Notes under the pieces: model-generated
What the model was told of the DNA's origin: nothing
The model's input: only the letters and a program-made list of their open reading frames with translations
Database searches by the model: none
DNA from: Variovorax sp. OV700
GTDB lineage: Bacteria; Pseudomonadota; Gammaproteobacteria; Burkholderiales; Burkholderiaceae_C
Assembly (NCBI RefSeq): GCF_900099805.1
Contig: NZ_FNDR01000003.1
Span: 434,001-498,000 of the forward strand
Direction: 5' to 3'
Length of the DNA stretch: 64,000 nt
Position numbers and translations under genes: made by a program
Shown here: in pieces, positions 34,275 through 44,643 of the stretch
Layout: each line of letters starts with the position of its first letter
Position numbering within the stretch: the first letter of the stretch is position 1

Positions 34275-35015
34275 TCAGCCGTGTGGCGGGGCCGGCAGCA
34301 TGCGCCGCAGCGCCTCGAAGAACAGGTCGGACTGCTCGCGTTCGCCCTGGATCTGCGCCGCGGCATGCGCAGCCAGCTTCGCGTCGACCGGAATCAGCGG
34401 CCTGCCGGTCGACTGCGCGATCACTTGATGCAGGCTGGCGCGTTCCAGATAGTAGAGATCGTCGTAGGCATGCGCAATGGTGGCGCCCGCCACAATCACG
34501 CCGTGGTTGGCCAGGAAAGCCACGTCCTTTCCTTCCATGGCGCGTGCGATGCGTTCGCCCTCGGCGTCATCGAGCGCCAGGCCGTTGTAGACCGCGTCGA
34601 TTGCAATGCGGTTCATGTAGCGCATCGCGTTCTGGCTCAGCGTGGGATCGAGCGCGCGATCGGCCGTGAGCGTGAGTGCGGTGGCGTAGGGCATGTGGCA
34701 GTGCAGCACGACCGCGTGGCCGGTCAGCCGGTGCACTGCGCCGTGGATGAAAAGGGCGGTCGGTTCCACCCTGTGGCGGCCGGCAAGCACTTCGCCGTGC
34801 ACGTCGATCAGCACGATGTCGTCGGGGCCGATTTCGCTCCAGTGCAGGCCGCGCGGATTGATCAGGTAGCGGTCTTGCGCGCCGGGAAGCATCACGCTGA
34901 AGTGGTTGCAGACGCCTTCCGAGAGGCCGTGGTGGGCGGCCGCCCGCAGGGCAAGCGAAAGGTCTTCGCGCAACTTGCGCACGGCGGGGCTGGCGTAGTC
35001 TGAATCTGCGGACAT
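34275..35015 (-). CDS. Class II aldolase/adducin-family protein without the usual catalytic Glu
   Basis: A 246-residue protein of the FucA/AraD fold. Zinc ligands are visible: His105 and His107 in LHCHMPYA and His171 in ANHGVIV. The acidic residue that acts as acid/base in fuculose aldolase (Glu73) aligns to Thr86 or Ala87 here (EPTALFIH), so a classical retro-aldol mechanism is doubtful. Such members can be decarboxylases or epimerases. It ends the leftward sugar-acid operon, 56 bases after dgoA, so a role in the same catabolism (or a side reaction) is likely. Start ATG 35015; the extended frame is antisense. Confidence 0.85.
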   Translation of the reverse strand: MSADSDYASPAVRKLREDLSLALRAAAHHGLSEGVCNHFSVMLPGAQDRYLINPRGLHWSEIGPDDIVLIDVHGEVLAGRHRVEPTALFIHGAVHRLTGHAVVLHCHMPYATALTLTADRALDPTLSQNAMRYMNRIAIDAVYNGLALDDAEGERIARAMEGKDVAFLANHGVIVAGATIAHAYDDLYYLERASLHQVIAQSTGRPLIPVDAKLAAHAAAQIQGEREQSDLFFEALRRMLPAPPHG

Positions 35016-35071
35016 CGACGGGACCTCGTGGATGTTGGATGAAGAAGAAAACGACGAAGAGGTGAAGCTTT

Positions 35072-35713
35072 TCAGGCGTGGATTGCGCCCGTGCAGGCAG
35101 CGACGAATCTCTGGGCGTCGGCACGCACGTCCGACGCCTGCTTGCCGGGCTTGTAGAGCGCCGAGCCGATGCCGAAGCCGGACGCGCCAGCCGCGCGCCA
35201 TTCGGCCATGTTGGTGGGCGTGATACCGCCCACGGGCATCAGCGGCGTGCCGGCGGGCAGCACCGCAAGCAATGCCTTCACCACCGCGGGCGATGCCAGT
35301 TCGGCCGGAAACAACTTGAGCCCGGTCGCACCTGCGGCCAGTGCGCCGAAGGCTTCGGTCGGCGTCATCACTCCGGGCAGGCAGACCATGCCCAGCCGCA
35401 CGGCTTCGGCGACCACCTCGGCGTTGAAGTTGGGCGACACGATCAGCTCGCCGCCGGCCGAATGCACATAGCGCACCTGTTGCACGTCAAGCACCGTGCC
35501 GGCACCCACCAGGGCCTCGGGAAAGCGCGTGCGCATCAGCGTGATGCTGGCATAGGGCTTGGGCGAATTGAGCGGCACTTCGAGCAGCCGGAAGCCGGAC
35601 TCGACGATGGCGTCGCCCACGTCGGCGGCCTCGGGCGGCGTGAGCCCGCGCAGGATGGCGACCAGGGGCAGCTCGCGCATCGCGGCCTTGAATTTTTCTT
35701 GAGGAGTCGTCAT
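35072..35713 (-). CDS. dgoA: 2-dehydro-3-deoxy-6-phosphogalactonate aldolase
   Basis: Class I aldolase splitting 2-keto-3-deoxy-6-phosphogalactonate to pyruvate and glyceraldehyde-3-phosphate. The 213-residue protein has Glu45 (RLLEVPLNSP) and the Schiff-base Lys133 (TGLKLFPAE). The SPKPY segment after Glu distinguishes the galactonate branch from Eda, which has RTPQA at this place. It overlaps dgoK by 4 bases (ATGA). The order kinase-aldolase matches dgo operons. It is distinct from eda at 20425-21069. Confidence 0.93.
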   Translation of the reverse strand: MTTPQEKFKAAMRELPLVAILRGLTPPEAADVGDAIVESGFRLLEVPLNSPKPYASITLMRTRFPEALVGAGTVLDVQQVRYVHSAGGELIVSPNFNAEVVAEAVRLGMVCLPGVMTPTEAFGALAAGATGLKLFPAELASPAVVKALLAVLPAGTPLMPVGGITPTNMAEWRAAGASGFGIGSALYKPGKQASDVRADAQRFVAACTGAIHA

Positions 35714-36618
35714 GAGATGGTTCTGTCTGCGTCGAGAAAACCGGACAGTGCATGCAGCCCGGCCCAGGTGGCTTCGGCGCCCATCGTGCGCGTGGCGATG
35801 CCGGTGGCGCGCAGCGCCAGTGTGTAGCGCTGCGTGAGCGCGGGGGAGCCGATCAGCACCACTTCGCCGGAGGCATGCAGCGATTGGGTACGCAGTTCTT
35901 CGCCGATCAAGAGACCCGAGAGATAGCTGGCGAGCTCCTCCGTGGGCATGCGCTCGAACAGCGCCAGCGTGCGCGCGCCGAAGGCGTTGTGAAGCAGGCC
36001 CTGGCCGTTGTCCGAACGCGTGACGCCTTCCACGAAGGCGGCCTCATCGAGCGGTGCATCGGCATCGAGCGTGCGCGCAAGAATCGAGTGCTGGCTCAGC
36101 AACGCATAGAACTCCCCGGTCATGAAGGTGCGAAAGCCCTTGACGCGGCCCTTCTTGACCGTGGCCCACTTGTTGTGCGTGCCCGGCAGCACGAAGACCC
36201 CTTCGTCGACATCCATGAGCGCCATGGCGCCGAAGATCTGGACCTCTTCGCCGCGCATGACATCGGGAACCCCGTCGTGCTCGTCGCGCAGGCCCGGTAC
36301 GATGGAAATGCGCGAACCCGGCCGCACGTCGATGTCGATGATCCGGTGGCCCACCTCGACGCGCCCCGCGGGGCAGGCGCAATAGGGCGCCTCGATCCAG
36401 CCCTGCTTGCTGCCGGCCATGCCGGAGATCAGGCAGCGCGTGCCCGCGGGCTGCATCCAGTCGGCGAACAGCGACTCGAACACCGCCGGAAAGCCGCCCG
36501 CCGACACCTTGAGAATGCCGCGCGCATCGCTGCGCTCCTCGAGCACTCGGCCGCCGGCATCGAGCAGCGCGCCGCGCAAGGAGCTCGTGCCCCAGTCGAC
36601 CGCCACCAATCTGCTCAT
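35710..36618 (-). CDS. dgoK: 2-dehydro-3-deoxygalactonokinase
   Basis: Phosphorylates 2-keto-3-deoxygalactonate at C6 with ATP, the step before DgoA. The 302-residue protein begins with the DgoK phosphate-binding strand VAVDWGTSSLRGALLD, followed by LISGMAGSKQGW, the VLPGTHNKWATV segment and FMTGEFYALL. The fold is of the ASKHA superfamily. ATG 36618 is preferred over upstream starts in the antisense extension. It follows the dehydratase gene by 43 bases and overlaps dgoA by 4. Confidence 0.93.
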   Translation of the reverse strand: MSRLVAVDWGTSSLRGALLDAGGRVLEERSDARGILKVSAGGFPAVFESLFADWMQPAGTRCLISGMAGSKQGWIEAPYCACPAGRVEVGHRIIDIDVRPGSRISIVPGLRDEHDGVPDVMRGEEVQIFGAMALMDVDEGVFVLPGTHNKWATVKKGRVKGFRTFMTGEFYALLSQHSILARTLDADAPLDEAAFVEGVTRSDNGQGLLHNAFGARTLALFERMPTEELASYLSGLLIGEELRTQSLHASGEVVLIGSPALTQRYTLALRATGIATRTMGAEATWAGLHALSGFLDADRTIS

Positions 36619-36661
36619 GTCAATGCGACTCCATGGGGAAAGCCTGGGGTGTGCCCCAGTG

Positions 36662-38398
36662 CTAGTGATTGTCCCTTGGAACGAAAGCACCGCGCCGGCC
36701 GCGCAGGAAGGCCAGGTCGGCGCCCTGGTCGGCCTGCAGCACCGTGTCGACGTAGAGCTTCCAGTAGCCGGAATCGAGCGGCGCCTTGGGCGCAACCCAT
36801 TTCTCGAGACGGCGCGCGAGTTCTTCGTCGCTCACATGCAGGTGCAGCTTGCGATTGGGCACGTCGAGCTCGACGATGTCGCCGTCCTGCACCACCGCCA
36901 GCGGGCCACCCGCTGCGGCCTCAGGCGCGGTGTGCAGCACCACGGTGCCGTAGGCCGTGCCGCTCATGCGCGCGTCGCTGATGCGGACCATGTCGGTGAT
37001 GCCCTTGCGCAGCACCTTCGGGGGCAGCGGCATGTTGCCCGACTCGGACATGCCGGGGTAGCCGCGCGGGCCGCAGTTCTTCAGCACCATGATGCAATGC
37101 TCATCGATGTCGAGGTTCTCGTCGTCGATGCGCTGGTGCAAGTCGTCGGCGTTCTCGAACACCACCGCACGGCCCTTGTGCACCAGCAGTTCCGGCGTGG
37201 CGGCGCTGGGCTTGATGATGGCGCCGTTGGGCGCGAGGTTGCCGCGCAGCACGCAGATGCCGGCGTTTTCCTTGAACGGCTCGGCCAGCGGCCGGATCAC
37301 CTGCGGGTTGTAGTTCTCGACGTCCTTCACGTTGTCCCAGAGCGTCTGGCCGTTGGCCGTGATGACGTCCTTGTGCAGGTACTGCGCGATCTCCTTGATG
37401 ACCACCGGCAGCCCGCCTGCGTAACAGAAGTCTTCCATAAGGAAGCGGCCGGAGGGCTGCAGGTCGACCAGGCAGGGCAGTTCGGAGGCGAGCCGGTCGA
37501 AGTCGTCCAGTTTGAGGTCGACGCCGATGCGCCCCGCAATGGCCAGCAGGTGGATGACGAGGTTGGTGGAGCCGCCGATGGCCGCGTTCACCTTGATGGC
37601 GTTCTCGATGGCCTCGCGCGTGAGGATCTTGGACATGTGGAGGTCTTCATGCACCATGTCGACGATGCGCCGGCCGGCCATGCGCGCCAGCACGTTGCGC
37701 CGCCCGTCCACGGCCGGGTAGGCCGCATTGCCGGGCAGGCCGATGCCCAGCGACTCCACCATGCAGGCCATGGTGCTCGCGGTGCCCATCGTCATGCAGT
37801 GGCCGTGGCTGCGGTGCATGCAGCTCTCGGCCTCGAAGAAATCTTGCAGCTTGAGCGTGCCGGCGCGCACCTGCTCGCTCATTTGCCACACGCCGGTGCC
37901 CGAGCCCAGTTCCTGGCCGCGCCATTTGCCCGAGAGCATCGGCCCGCCAGATACGCCGATGGTCGGCAGGTCGACGCTGGCCGCGCCCATCATGAGGGCG
38001 GGCGTTGTCTTGTCGCAGCCCATGAGCAGCACCACGCCGTCGAGCGGATTGCCGCGAATGCTTTCTTCCACGTCCATGCTCGCGAGGTTGCGATACAGCA
38101 TGGCCGTTGGACGCAGCAGCGTTTCGCCGAGCGACATCACCGGGAACTCGAGCGGGAAACCGCCCGCCTCGTACACGCCGATCTTGACCTGCTCGGCCAG
38201 CGTGCGGAAGTGCGAGTTGCAGGGCGTGAGCTCGCTGAAAGTGTTGCAGATGCCGATGACCGGGCGGCCGTCGAACTGGTCATGCGGCACGCCCTTGCCC
38301 TTGACCCAGCTTCGGTAGATGAAACCGTCTCGGTCATTGCGGCCAAACCATTGCTGGCTGCGCAGATCACTGGATTTTTTCTTGGGGGAAGTGCTCAT
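36662..38398 (-). CDS. IlvD/Edd-family sugar-acid dehydratase (arabinonate/galactonate type)
   Basis: A 578-residue dehydratase of the sugar-acid branch. Putative [2Fe-2S] ligands are Cys60 (ELTPCN), Cys128 (MGCDKTTPA) and Cys201 (GHCMTM), with Lys130 in place for carbamylation; a Ser in ARMSGTAYG serves as base in characterised homologues. Related enzymes dehydrate L-arabinonate, D-galactonate and D-fuconate. The operon encodes DgoK and DgoA but no enolase-type DgoD, so this enzyme probably makes 2-keto-3-deoxygalactonate. It opens the leftward operon and is divergent from the FadR-like regulator across 150 bases. Confidence 0.9.
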   Translation of the reverse strand: MSTSPKKKSSDLRSQQWFGRNDRDGFIYRSWVKGKGVPHDQFDGRPVIGICNTFSELTPCNSHFRTLAEQVKIGVYEAGGFPLEFPVMSLGETLLRPTAMLYRNLASMDVEESIRGNPLDGVVLLMGCDKTTPALMMGAASVDLPTIGVSGGPMLSGKWRGQELGSGTGVWQMSEQVRAGTLKLQDFFEAESCMHRSHGHCMTMGTASTMACMVESLGIGLPGNAAYPAVDGRRNVLARMAGRRIVDMVHEDLHMSKILTREAIENAIKVNAAIGGSTNLVIHLLAIAGRIGVDLKLDDFDRLASELPCLVDLQPSGRFLMEDFCYAGGLPVVIKEIAQYLHKDVITANGQTLWDNVKDVENYNPQVIRPLAEPFKENAGICVLRGNLAPNGAIIKPSAATPELLVHKGRAVVFENADDLHQRIDDENLDIDEHCIMVLKNCGPRGYPGMSESGNMPLPPKVLRKGITDMVRISDARMSGTAYGTVVLHTAPEAAAGGPLAVVQDGDIVELDVPNRKLHLHVSDEELARRLEKWVAPKAPLDSGYWKLYVDTVLQADQGADLAFLRGRRGAFVPRDNH

Positions 38399-38470
38399 CG
38401 GTTGTCTCCGTTTACGACCGCTTACGACTCCAAACCTCAGGGTTTGTCCTGCCGATCAGTCATTTCAATC

Positions 38471-38480
38471 ATCATATGAT
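38471..38480. promoter_or_regulatory. Palindrome ATCATATGAT, possible FadR/DgoR-family operator
   Basis: This perfect 10-bp palindrome lies between the divergent dehydratase and regulator genes, 73 bases from one and 68 bases from the other. Position and symmetry suggest an operator, though the length is short and chance occurrence cannot be ruled out. Confidence 0.5.
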
Positions 38481-38548
38481 AAGTGCGAAGAACCTGCCGG
38501 ACCCTTAGTGTTTTCGAGCGTCGGCATATCAAATTTCACATCACGCAC

Positions 38549-39292
38549 ATGATCAAGAACATCCACGGTCGCACGCTCGAGCTGCTCGGCGAAGCTGTCG
38601 TGGCCGGCCGTTATGCGATCGGTGCGTCAATCCCGGCTGAACCCATTCTGGGCGAGGAACTGGGCGTGAGCCGGACTGTGGTGCGGGAGGCGATCAAGTC
38701 GCTCGCCGCCAAGGGCCTCATCGTGACAGGGCCGAAGGTGGGTACGCGCGTGCTGCCCCAGGACAAGTGGAACTGGTTCGACCCGGATGTCATCACCTGG
38801 CAGTCGCGCGCCGGGCTCACGCCCGAGTTCCTGCGCGACCTGCAGGATTTGCGGCGCGTGGTCGAGCCAGCGGCTGTGCGGCTCGCGGCCGAGCGCGCCA
38901 ACCCGGAGGACATCGACGAGATCGAACGCGCCTACGCCGGCATGAAAGAGGCCGTGGAGAACGGCGGCGACTACGTCACCTTCGACCTGCGCTTTCACAC
39001 CGGCTTGTTGAGCGCGGCACGCAACCGCATGTTGGCGCAGATGAGCAAGGCGCTCAACGCGCTCTTGCGCACCAGCTTCGAAATTTCGACCACCAAGCCC
39101 GACGGTCCCGCGCTCTCGCTGCCGCTGCACCGCGCGGTGCTCGATGCGGTGATTGCGCACGATCCGGCCAAGGCCGAGCGAGCGGTCATCCGCCTCATCG
39201 ACGGCGCGCGCCAGGACATCGAAGACGTGCTCGGTTCGCGCCGGCGGCTGCCGCGGCTCAGCCGCCCACCGCCTCGGCTCAAGGCGCATTAG
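38549..39292 (+). CDS. FadR-subfamily GntR regulator (DgoR-like)
   Basis: A 247-residue repressor. The winged helix near residues 25-75 (GEELGVSRTVVREAIKSLAA then GTRVLPQDKWNWFDPDV) is followed by a helical FCD domain with His in LRFHTGLL that can bind a metal for ligand recognition. The N-terminal block matches the sugar-acid regulators such as DgoR. ATG 38549 is used because the extended frame has no ribosome site. It sits between the dehydratase operon and the ABC importer and should control both; the likely inducer is a sugar acid or keto-deoxy sugar acid. Confidence 0.88.
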   Translation: MIKNIHGRTLELLGEAVVAGRYAIGASIPAEPILGEELGVSRTVVREAIKSLAAKGLIVTGPKVGTRVLPQDKWNWFDPDVITWQSRAGLTPEFLRDLQDLRRVVEPAAVRLAAERANPEDIDEIERAYAGMKEAVENGGDYVTFDLRFHTGLLSAARNRMLAQMSKALNALLRTSFEISTTKPDGPALSLPLHRAVLDAVIAHDPAKAERAVIRLIDGARQDIEDVLGSRRRLPRLSRPPPRLKAH

Positions 39293-39371
39293 CCGGCCGG
39301 TGCAGCTTTTTGCAACAGGTTTTTCACCACGCTCGTGTTTCGAGCATTTCCACCGAAGAAGAGGAGACAGC

Positions 39372-40757
39372 ATGAAAGTCGTCAAATCGCTGATAGCGCC
39401 GACGCTATTCGCACTGGGGTTGCTGGCGGCGGCAGGCCCCGCTGCCGCGCAGGAAAAGCTCACCGTCTGGTGGGTCAAGGGCTTCTACAAGGCTGAGGAC
39501 GATGCGTTGTTCGCCGCCATCAAGAAGTTCGAGGACAAGAACAAGAACGTGAAGATCGAACTCTCGCAGTACCCGATCCAGGACATGATCCCCAAGACCG
39601 TGTCCGCGCTCGATTCCGGCAGCCCGCCCGACGTGGCGTACGCCGACGTGTACGACTTCCAGGTCACGGGCAAGTGGGCCTACGACGGCAAGCTCGAAGA
39701 CCTCAGCAGCGTGCTCTCGCCCATGAAGGACCGCTTTGCGCCCAACACGCTGGAGACCGCGTACCTCTACAACGAGCAGACCAAGAACAAGGCGTACTAC
39801 GCCTTCCCGATCAAGCAGCAGACGATGCACGTCGAGTACTGGCTCGACATGCTCACCGAGGCGGGCCTCAAGGAAACCGACATTCCCACCACCTGGAAGG
39901 ACTACTGGACCTTCTGGTGCGAGAAGGCGCAAACCGCCAGCCGCCAGAAGAGCGGCAAGCGCACCTTCGGCATCGGCATGCCCATGGGCGTGGATTCGAG
40001 CGACTCGTTCTATTCGTTCCTGACCTTCATGGACGCGTACAACGTCAAGCTGGTGGACGACAACGGCAAGTTGCTGGTCGACGACCCGAAGGTCCGCACC
40101 GGCCTGATCGGCGCGCTGACCGACTACACCACGCCCTACACCAAGGGCTGCACGCCGCCGTCGGCAACCAGCTGGAAAGACCCGGACAACAACGTCGCGT
40201 TCCACAACAAGACGACGCTGATGACGCACAACGCGACCATCTCCATCGCCGCCAAGTGGCTCGACGACTCGAACAACGCGTCGCTCACGCCCGAGCAGCG
40301 TGAGGAAGCGCGCAAGAACTACACCGAGCGCATTCGCACTGCGGGTTTCCCGAGCAAGCCGGACGGCAGCAAGATGGTCTACCGCAGCGCGGTGAAGACC
40401 GGCGTGGTGTTCAAGGACGCCAAGAACAAGGCCCGTGCCAAGGAGTTCGTCGCCTTCCTGCTGCAGGAAGAAAACCTCACGCCGTACGTCGAGGGTTCGC
40501 TGGGCCGCTGGTTCCCGGTCACCAAGGCCGCGCAGCAGCGTGACTTCTGGAAAGCCGATCCGCACCGCCTCTCGGTCTTCAACCAGTACGCCGCCGGCAC
40601 CGTGACCTTCGAGTTCACCAAGAACTACAAGTTCACTGTGCTCAACAACGAGAACGTCTGGGCCAAGGCCATGAGCCGCGTCGTCACCGACAAGGTGCCG
40701 GTGGACAAGGCGGTCGACGAGATGATCGCGCGCATCAAGACGGTCGCGGCGCAGTAA
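39372..40757 (+). CDS. Carbohydrate ABC transporter, periplasmic binding protein (family 1)
   Basis: A 461-residue family 1 solute-binding protein. A signal peptide is cleaved near AAA/QEKL (residue 27). Strand LTVWWVKGFY, the ALDSGSPPDVAYADVYDF block, and YAFPIKQQTMHVEYWLDML are typical of carbohydrate binders. ATG 39372 follows GAGGAGA by 5 bases. It begins the importer 79 bases after the FadR gene, likely on the same transcript or from an own promoter. The substrate is a sugar or sugar acid; the dgo genes opposite point to galacto-configured compounds, an inference. Confidence 0.92.
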   Translation: MKVVKSLIAPTLFALGLLAAAGPAAAQEKLTVWWVKGFYKAEDDALFAAIKKFEDKNKNVKIELSQYPIQDMIPKTVSALDSGSPPDVAYADVYDFQVTGKWAYDGKLEDLSSVLSPMKDRFAPNTLETAYLYNEQTKNKAYYAFPIKQQTMHVEYWLDMLTEAGLKETDIPTTWKDYWTFWCEKAQTASRQKSGKRTFGIGMPMGVDSSDSFYSFLTFMDAYNVKLVDDNGKLLVDDPKVRTGLIGALTDYTTPYTKGCTPPSATSWKDPDNNVAFHNKTTLMTHNATISIAAKWLDDSNNASLTPEQREEARKNYTERIRTAGFPSKPDGSKMVYRSAVKTGVVFKDAKNKARAKEFVAFLLQEENLTPYVEGSLGRWFPVTKAAQQRDFWKADPHRLSVFNQYAAGTVTFEFTKNYKFTVLNNENVWAKAMSRVVTDKVPVDKAVDEMIARIKTVAAQ

Positions 40758-40796
40758 GCCGCTTCTTCGAAAACCACCTACACCGGGCTGACTCGC

Positions 40797-41672
40797 ATGA
40801 GCTCCACTGCCACCGCCGCGCCGCTCCCGGCGCCTACCGTCAATCTTGGGGCGCGGCACGCGCGCTGGCAGTTCTGGGGCGCGGTCATGGTCGTGCCCTA
40901 CCTGCTGGTGTTCGTGGTTTTCGTGCTCTACCCCGTGGGGTACGGGCTGTGGCTCGCGCGCCACCCGCAAAGCTACGTCAAGCTGGTCGAAGACCCGATC
41001 TTCTTCCGCTCGGTGATCAACACGGCCATCTTCCTGGTCGTGGCGATCAACATCAAGATGCTCATTGCGCTTGTGCTCTCGGGCTTCTTCGTGACATCGC
41101 GATGGTGGATCAAGATCATCTCGGCGATTTTCATCCTGCCATGGGCGATGCCGTCGATTCCCACCATCCTGTCGATCCGCTTCATGCTCAACCCCGAGTG
41201 GGGCGTGATCAACAGCACCATCTTCCGCCTGACGGGCGCGGATGGTCCCAATTGGCTCAACGATCCCACCCTTGCGCTGGCCTTCGCGATGGTGGTGCAC
41301 GTGTGGAAGTCGCTGCCGTTCTGGACGCTGATCCTGGTGGCCGGGCGGCTGGCCATTCCTACCGAACAATATGAGGCCGCATCCGTGGACGGTGCCTCGT
41401 CGTGGCAGAAGTTCCGCTTCGTGAGCTGGCCCGCGCTGAAGACGCTGTACGTCACGTCCCTCATTCTTTCGATGATCTGGACGCTGGGTGACTTCAACAG
41501 CGTCTACCTGCTGACCGGCGGCGGACCTGCCGACCTGACGCACGTGCTCGCAACGCTGGGCATCCGCTATCTGCGGCTCGACCAGGTCGACCTGTCGATG
41601 GCTTCCATCGTGGTGGCATTGCCCCTCGTGCTGCCGCTTGTCTACTTCATGATGAAAAGGCTTTCGAAATGA
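40797..41672 (+). CDS. Carbohydrate ABC transporter permease 1 (MalF-like)
   Basis: A 291-residue permease with six helices. The EAA coupling loop reads EQYEAASVDGASSWQKFRFV (about 196-215) and contacts the ATPase. The N-terminal cytoplasmic tail of about 25 residues is followed by FWGAVMVVPYLLVFVVFVLY. It follows the binding protein by 39 bases and overlaps the second permease by 4. It is a typical MalF-type module with no extra periplasmic domain. Together with the following permease it forms the channel. Confidence 0.93.
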   Translation: MSSTATAAPLPAPTVNLGARHARWQFWGAVMVVPYLLVFVVFVLYPVGYGLWLARHPQSYVKLVEDPIFFRSVINTAIFLVVAINIKMLIALVLSGFFVTSRWWIKIISAIFILPWAMPSIPTILSIRFMLNPEWGVINSTIFRLTGADGPNWLNDPTLALAFAMVVHVWKSLPFWTLILVAGRLAIPTEQYEAASVDGASSWQKFRFVSWPALKTLYVTSLILSMIWTLGDFNSVYLLTGGGPADLTHVLATLGIRYLRLDQVDLSMASIVVALPLVLPLVYFMMKRLSK

Positions 41673-42520
41673 AGCGCTGGACCCCCAAGGCCATAGCGAC
41701 CGAGGCCAAGCTGCTGCTGATCGGCATTCCGGTGCTGCTCTGGACGCTGATCCCGGTCTACCACATGGTGCTCTTCGCGATCTCGTCGAAGGACTCCGCG
41801 ACCTCGGGCCACCTGTGGCCCAAGAACCCGACGCTGGACAACTTCCGCATCGTGTTCCAGCAGAAGCACTTCTACCTCGACCACTTCTGGCTCCAGCTAT
41901 GGAACTCGCTGCTGATCGCGCTGTCCGTCGGCGCGCTCACGCTGTTCGTCGCGACCACGGCCGCGTTCGCAATCAGCCGGCTACGCGTGCGCGGCGGGCG
42001 CACCGTGATGAACCTGGCGCTCTTCACCTACTTCATTCCCGCGGCCTTTCTTGCGGTGCCGATGTACAAGACCATGGGCAACTATGGCTTGCTCAACAGC
42101 CAGTGGGCGCTGATCCTCGCGATGGTGACCATTGCATCGCCTTACTGCATCTGGGTGCTGAAGCAGGCGTCGGACAAGCTGCCCTACGAGCTCGACGAGG
42201 CCGCGCGCATGGACGGCGCTTCGCCGCTGCAGCTGTTCCGCCTCGTGTACCTGCCGCTCATGGTGCCGTCGCTGGTGGCGGTGGGCACCTATTCGCTGCT
42301 GCTGGCATGGAACGAGTACCTCTACGCCTTCCTGCTGCTGTCCAACGACAGGAGCGTGACGCTGGCGGTGGCGCTCGGCAACTTCCTCTCGGCCGACGAT
42401 TCGCCGTGGGAGCTGCTGATGGCCACGGGCCTCATCTACGCATTGCCGCCCGCGGCAATCTATTACGCCTTCAAGCGCTACATGGTGGGCGGGCTCACCG
42501 CCGGTGCCGTCAAGAGTTGA
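41669..42520 (+). CDS. Carbohydrate ABC transporter permease 2 (MalG-like)
   Basis: A 283-residue permease with six helices. Its EAA loop reads YELDEAARMDGASPLQLFRL (about 172-191). The start overlaps the previous permease by 4 bases, and the ATPase gene starts 20 bases after its stop. It pairs with the MalF-like subunit. The C-terminal helix ends with the FKRYMVGGLTAGAVKS tail commonly seen in MalG-type subunits. Confidence 0.93.
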   Translation: MKRWTPKAIATEAKLLLIGIPVLLWTLIPVYHMVLFAISSKDSATSGHLWPKNPTLDNFRIVFQQKHFYLDHFWLQLWNSLLIALSVGALTLFVATTAAFAISRLRVRGGRTVMNLALFTYFIPAAFLAVPMYKTMGNYGLLNSQWALILAMVTIASPYCIWVLKQASDKLPYELDEAARMDGASPLQLFRLVYLPLMVPSLVAVGTYSLLLAWNEYLYAFLLLSNDRSVTLAVALGNFLSADDSPWELLMATGLIYALPPAAIYYAFKRYMVGGLTAGAVKS

Positions 42521-42539
42521 GCGAACCCTGGGAATAAAA

Positions 42540-43607
<1,068 letters not shown>

Positions 43608-43629
43608 GCTTTTATATTGGACTTTCGGC

Positions 43630-44643
43630 TCAGTCCGTGCGCAGCCGGAGCAGCGCACGCACGAAGCCGTGGTCCGAGCGCGAGCGGTCGCGCCCTTCGT
43701 GCAGGTGGTCGTTGAAGTAGTCGACCCTGCGCACGTCGCCCAGGCTGTTGCGGCTCGTCGCCACGAACTCTTCGCTCACGAAGACCTGGTCGAGCACGGC
43801 TGGAAAGCCCTGGTGGATGTGGGAGTAGGCCACGTCTTTCTTGAGCGCCGATTCGCCCTGCATTTCGTAGGCGTTGAAGAGCGCCACGTCGCGCGCAGCC
43901 TTGTCGTAGGCCACTTCGGACGTGGCGGCCACTAGTTGCGTTGTGACGCTGTGCGGGTCGTCGTTGAAGTCGCCCATCACCACCAGCGGCGTGTTCGTAC
44001 CCTGCAGCAGGTCGAGCACGATGCAACGCAGGGCGGCTGCTTCGGCGCCGCGCATGACGAGCGAGCGCAGCGACGCCATCACGCCGACTTTCCGGTCCTC
44101 GCGGTCTTCCAGGGCATTGCCTTGCGCGTCCTGCAGGAACTTGGGCCGCTTCGACTTGAGGTGCACCGTGAGCACGTGCACCTGCTGCCCGTGCTTCATG
44201 CGCAGCGTGACCAGAAGCGGCGGACGCTCGAAGCGCGTGTGCGGGCCGAGGCCGGGCACCTCGACCCCGAAACCAGGCGGAAAGTCGACGAATGATTGCA
44301 CCCGGTCCACCTGCAGCCGCGTGGCAATGCCGACCCGCGGCGTGCCCTGTGCGCCGTTGTGCGGCGGCGTGTTCTCGGCACCCGGCACCGAGACGAAGTC
44401 GTAGCGCAAGCCGCTGCGCGCAATGGCGGCCTTCAGCGCGCTCTCGTCCCAGACCTCCTGCACCGCGAGCACGTCGGCATTGAGCGCACGAAAACGCTCA
44501 CCGATCCAGTCGACCTTGCGCTCGTATTCGCGTTCGTCGTACGGATCCTGGTTCTCGTAGAACACCCGATGCGGGTTCGCGAGATTGAGCAGGTTGCATG
44601 TGGCGACGAAGAGGGTGGCGTAGTTGGGCGGAATGTATTGCAT
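43630..44643 (-). CDS. Endonuclease/exonuclease/phosphatase-family protein
   Basis: A 337-residue EEP-fold protein. Conserved parts are FVATCNLLNLAN (start Asn), DVLAVQEVWD (metal Glu), VHLKSKRP, VMGDFNDDPHS (Asp/Asn) and SDHGFVRALL (catalytic Asp-His pair), so hydrolysis of a phosphodiester or DNA is expected. No signal peptide is visible. ATG 44643 is chosen; a start at 44700 would add 19 hydrophilic residues. It converges on the sugar ABC ATPase and is divergent from the lipoprotein gene across 200 bases. Substrate may be DNA, a phospholipid or a nucleotide. Confidence 0.88.
   Translation of the reverse strand: MQYIPPNYATLFVATCNLLNLANPHRVFYENQDPYDEREYERKVDWIGERFRALNADVLAVQEVWDESALKAAIARSGLRYDFVSVPGAENTPPHNGAQGTPRVGIATRLQVDRVQSFVDFPPGFGVEVPGLGPHTRFERPPLLVTLRMKHGQQVHVLTVHLKSKRPKFLQDAQGNALEDREDRKVGVMASLRSLVMRGAEAAALRCIVLDLLQGTNTPLVVMGDFNDDPHSVTTQLVAATSEVAYDKAARDVALFNAYEMQGESALKKDVAYSHIHQGFPAVLDQVFVSEEFVATSRNSLGDVRRVDYFNDHLHEGRDRSRSDHGFVRALLRLRTD

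Noticed and set aside
36407..38479. 690-codon + strand frame under the dehydratase
   Set aside because: Antisense shadow of the IlvD/Edd-family gene; no ribosome site or domain.
39405..41543. 712-codon minus-strand frame under the sugar-binding protein and permease
   Set aside because: Antisense shadow of two well-supported genes.
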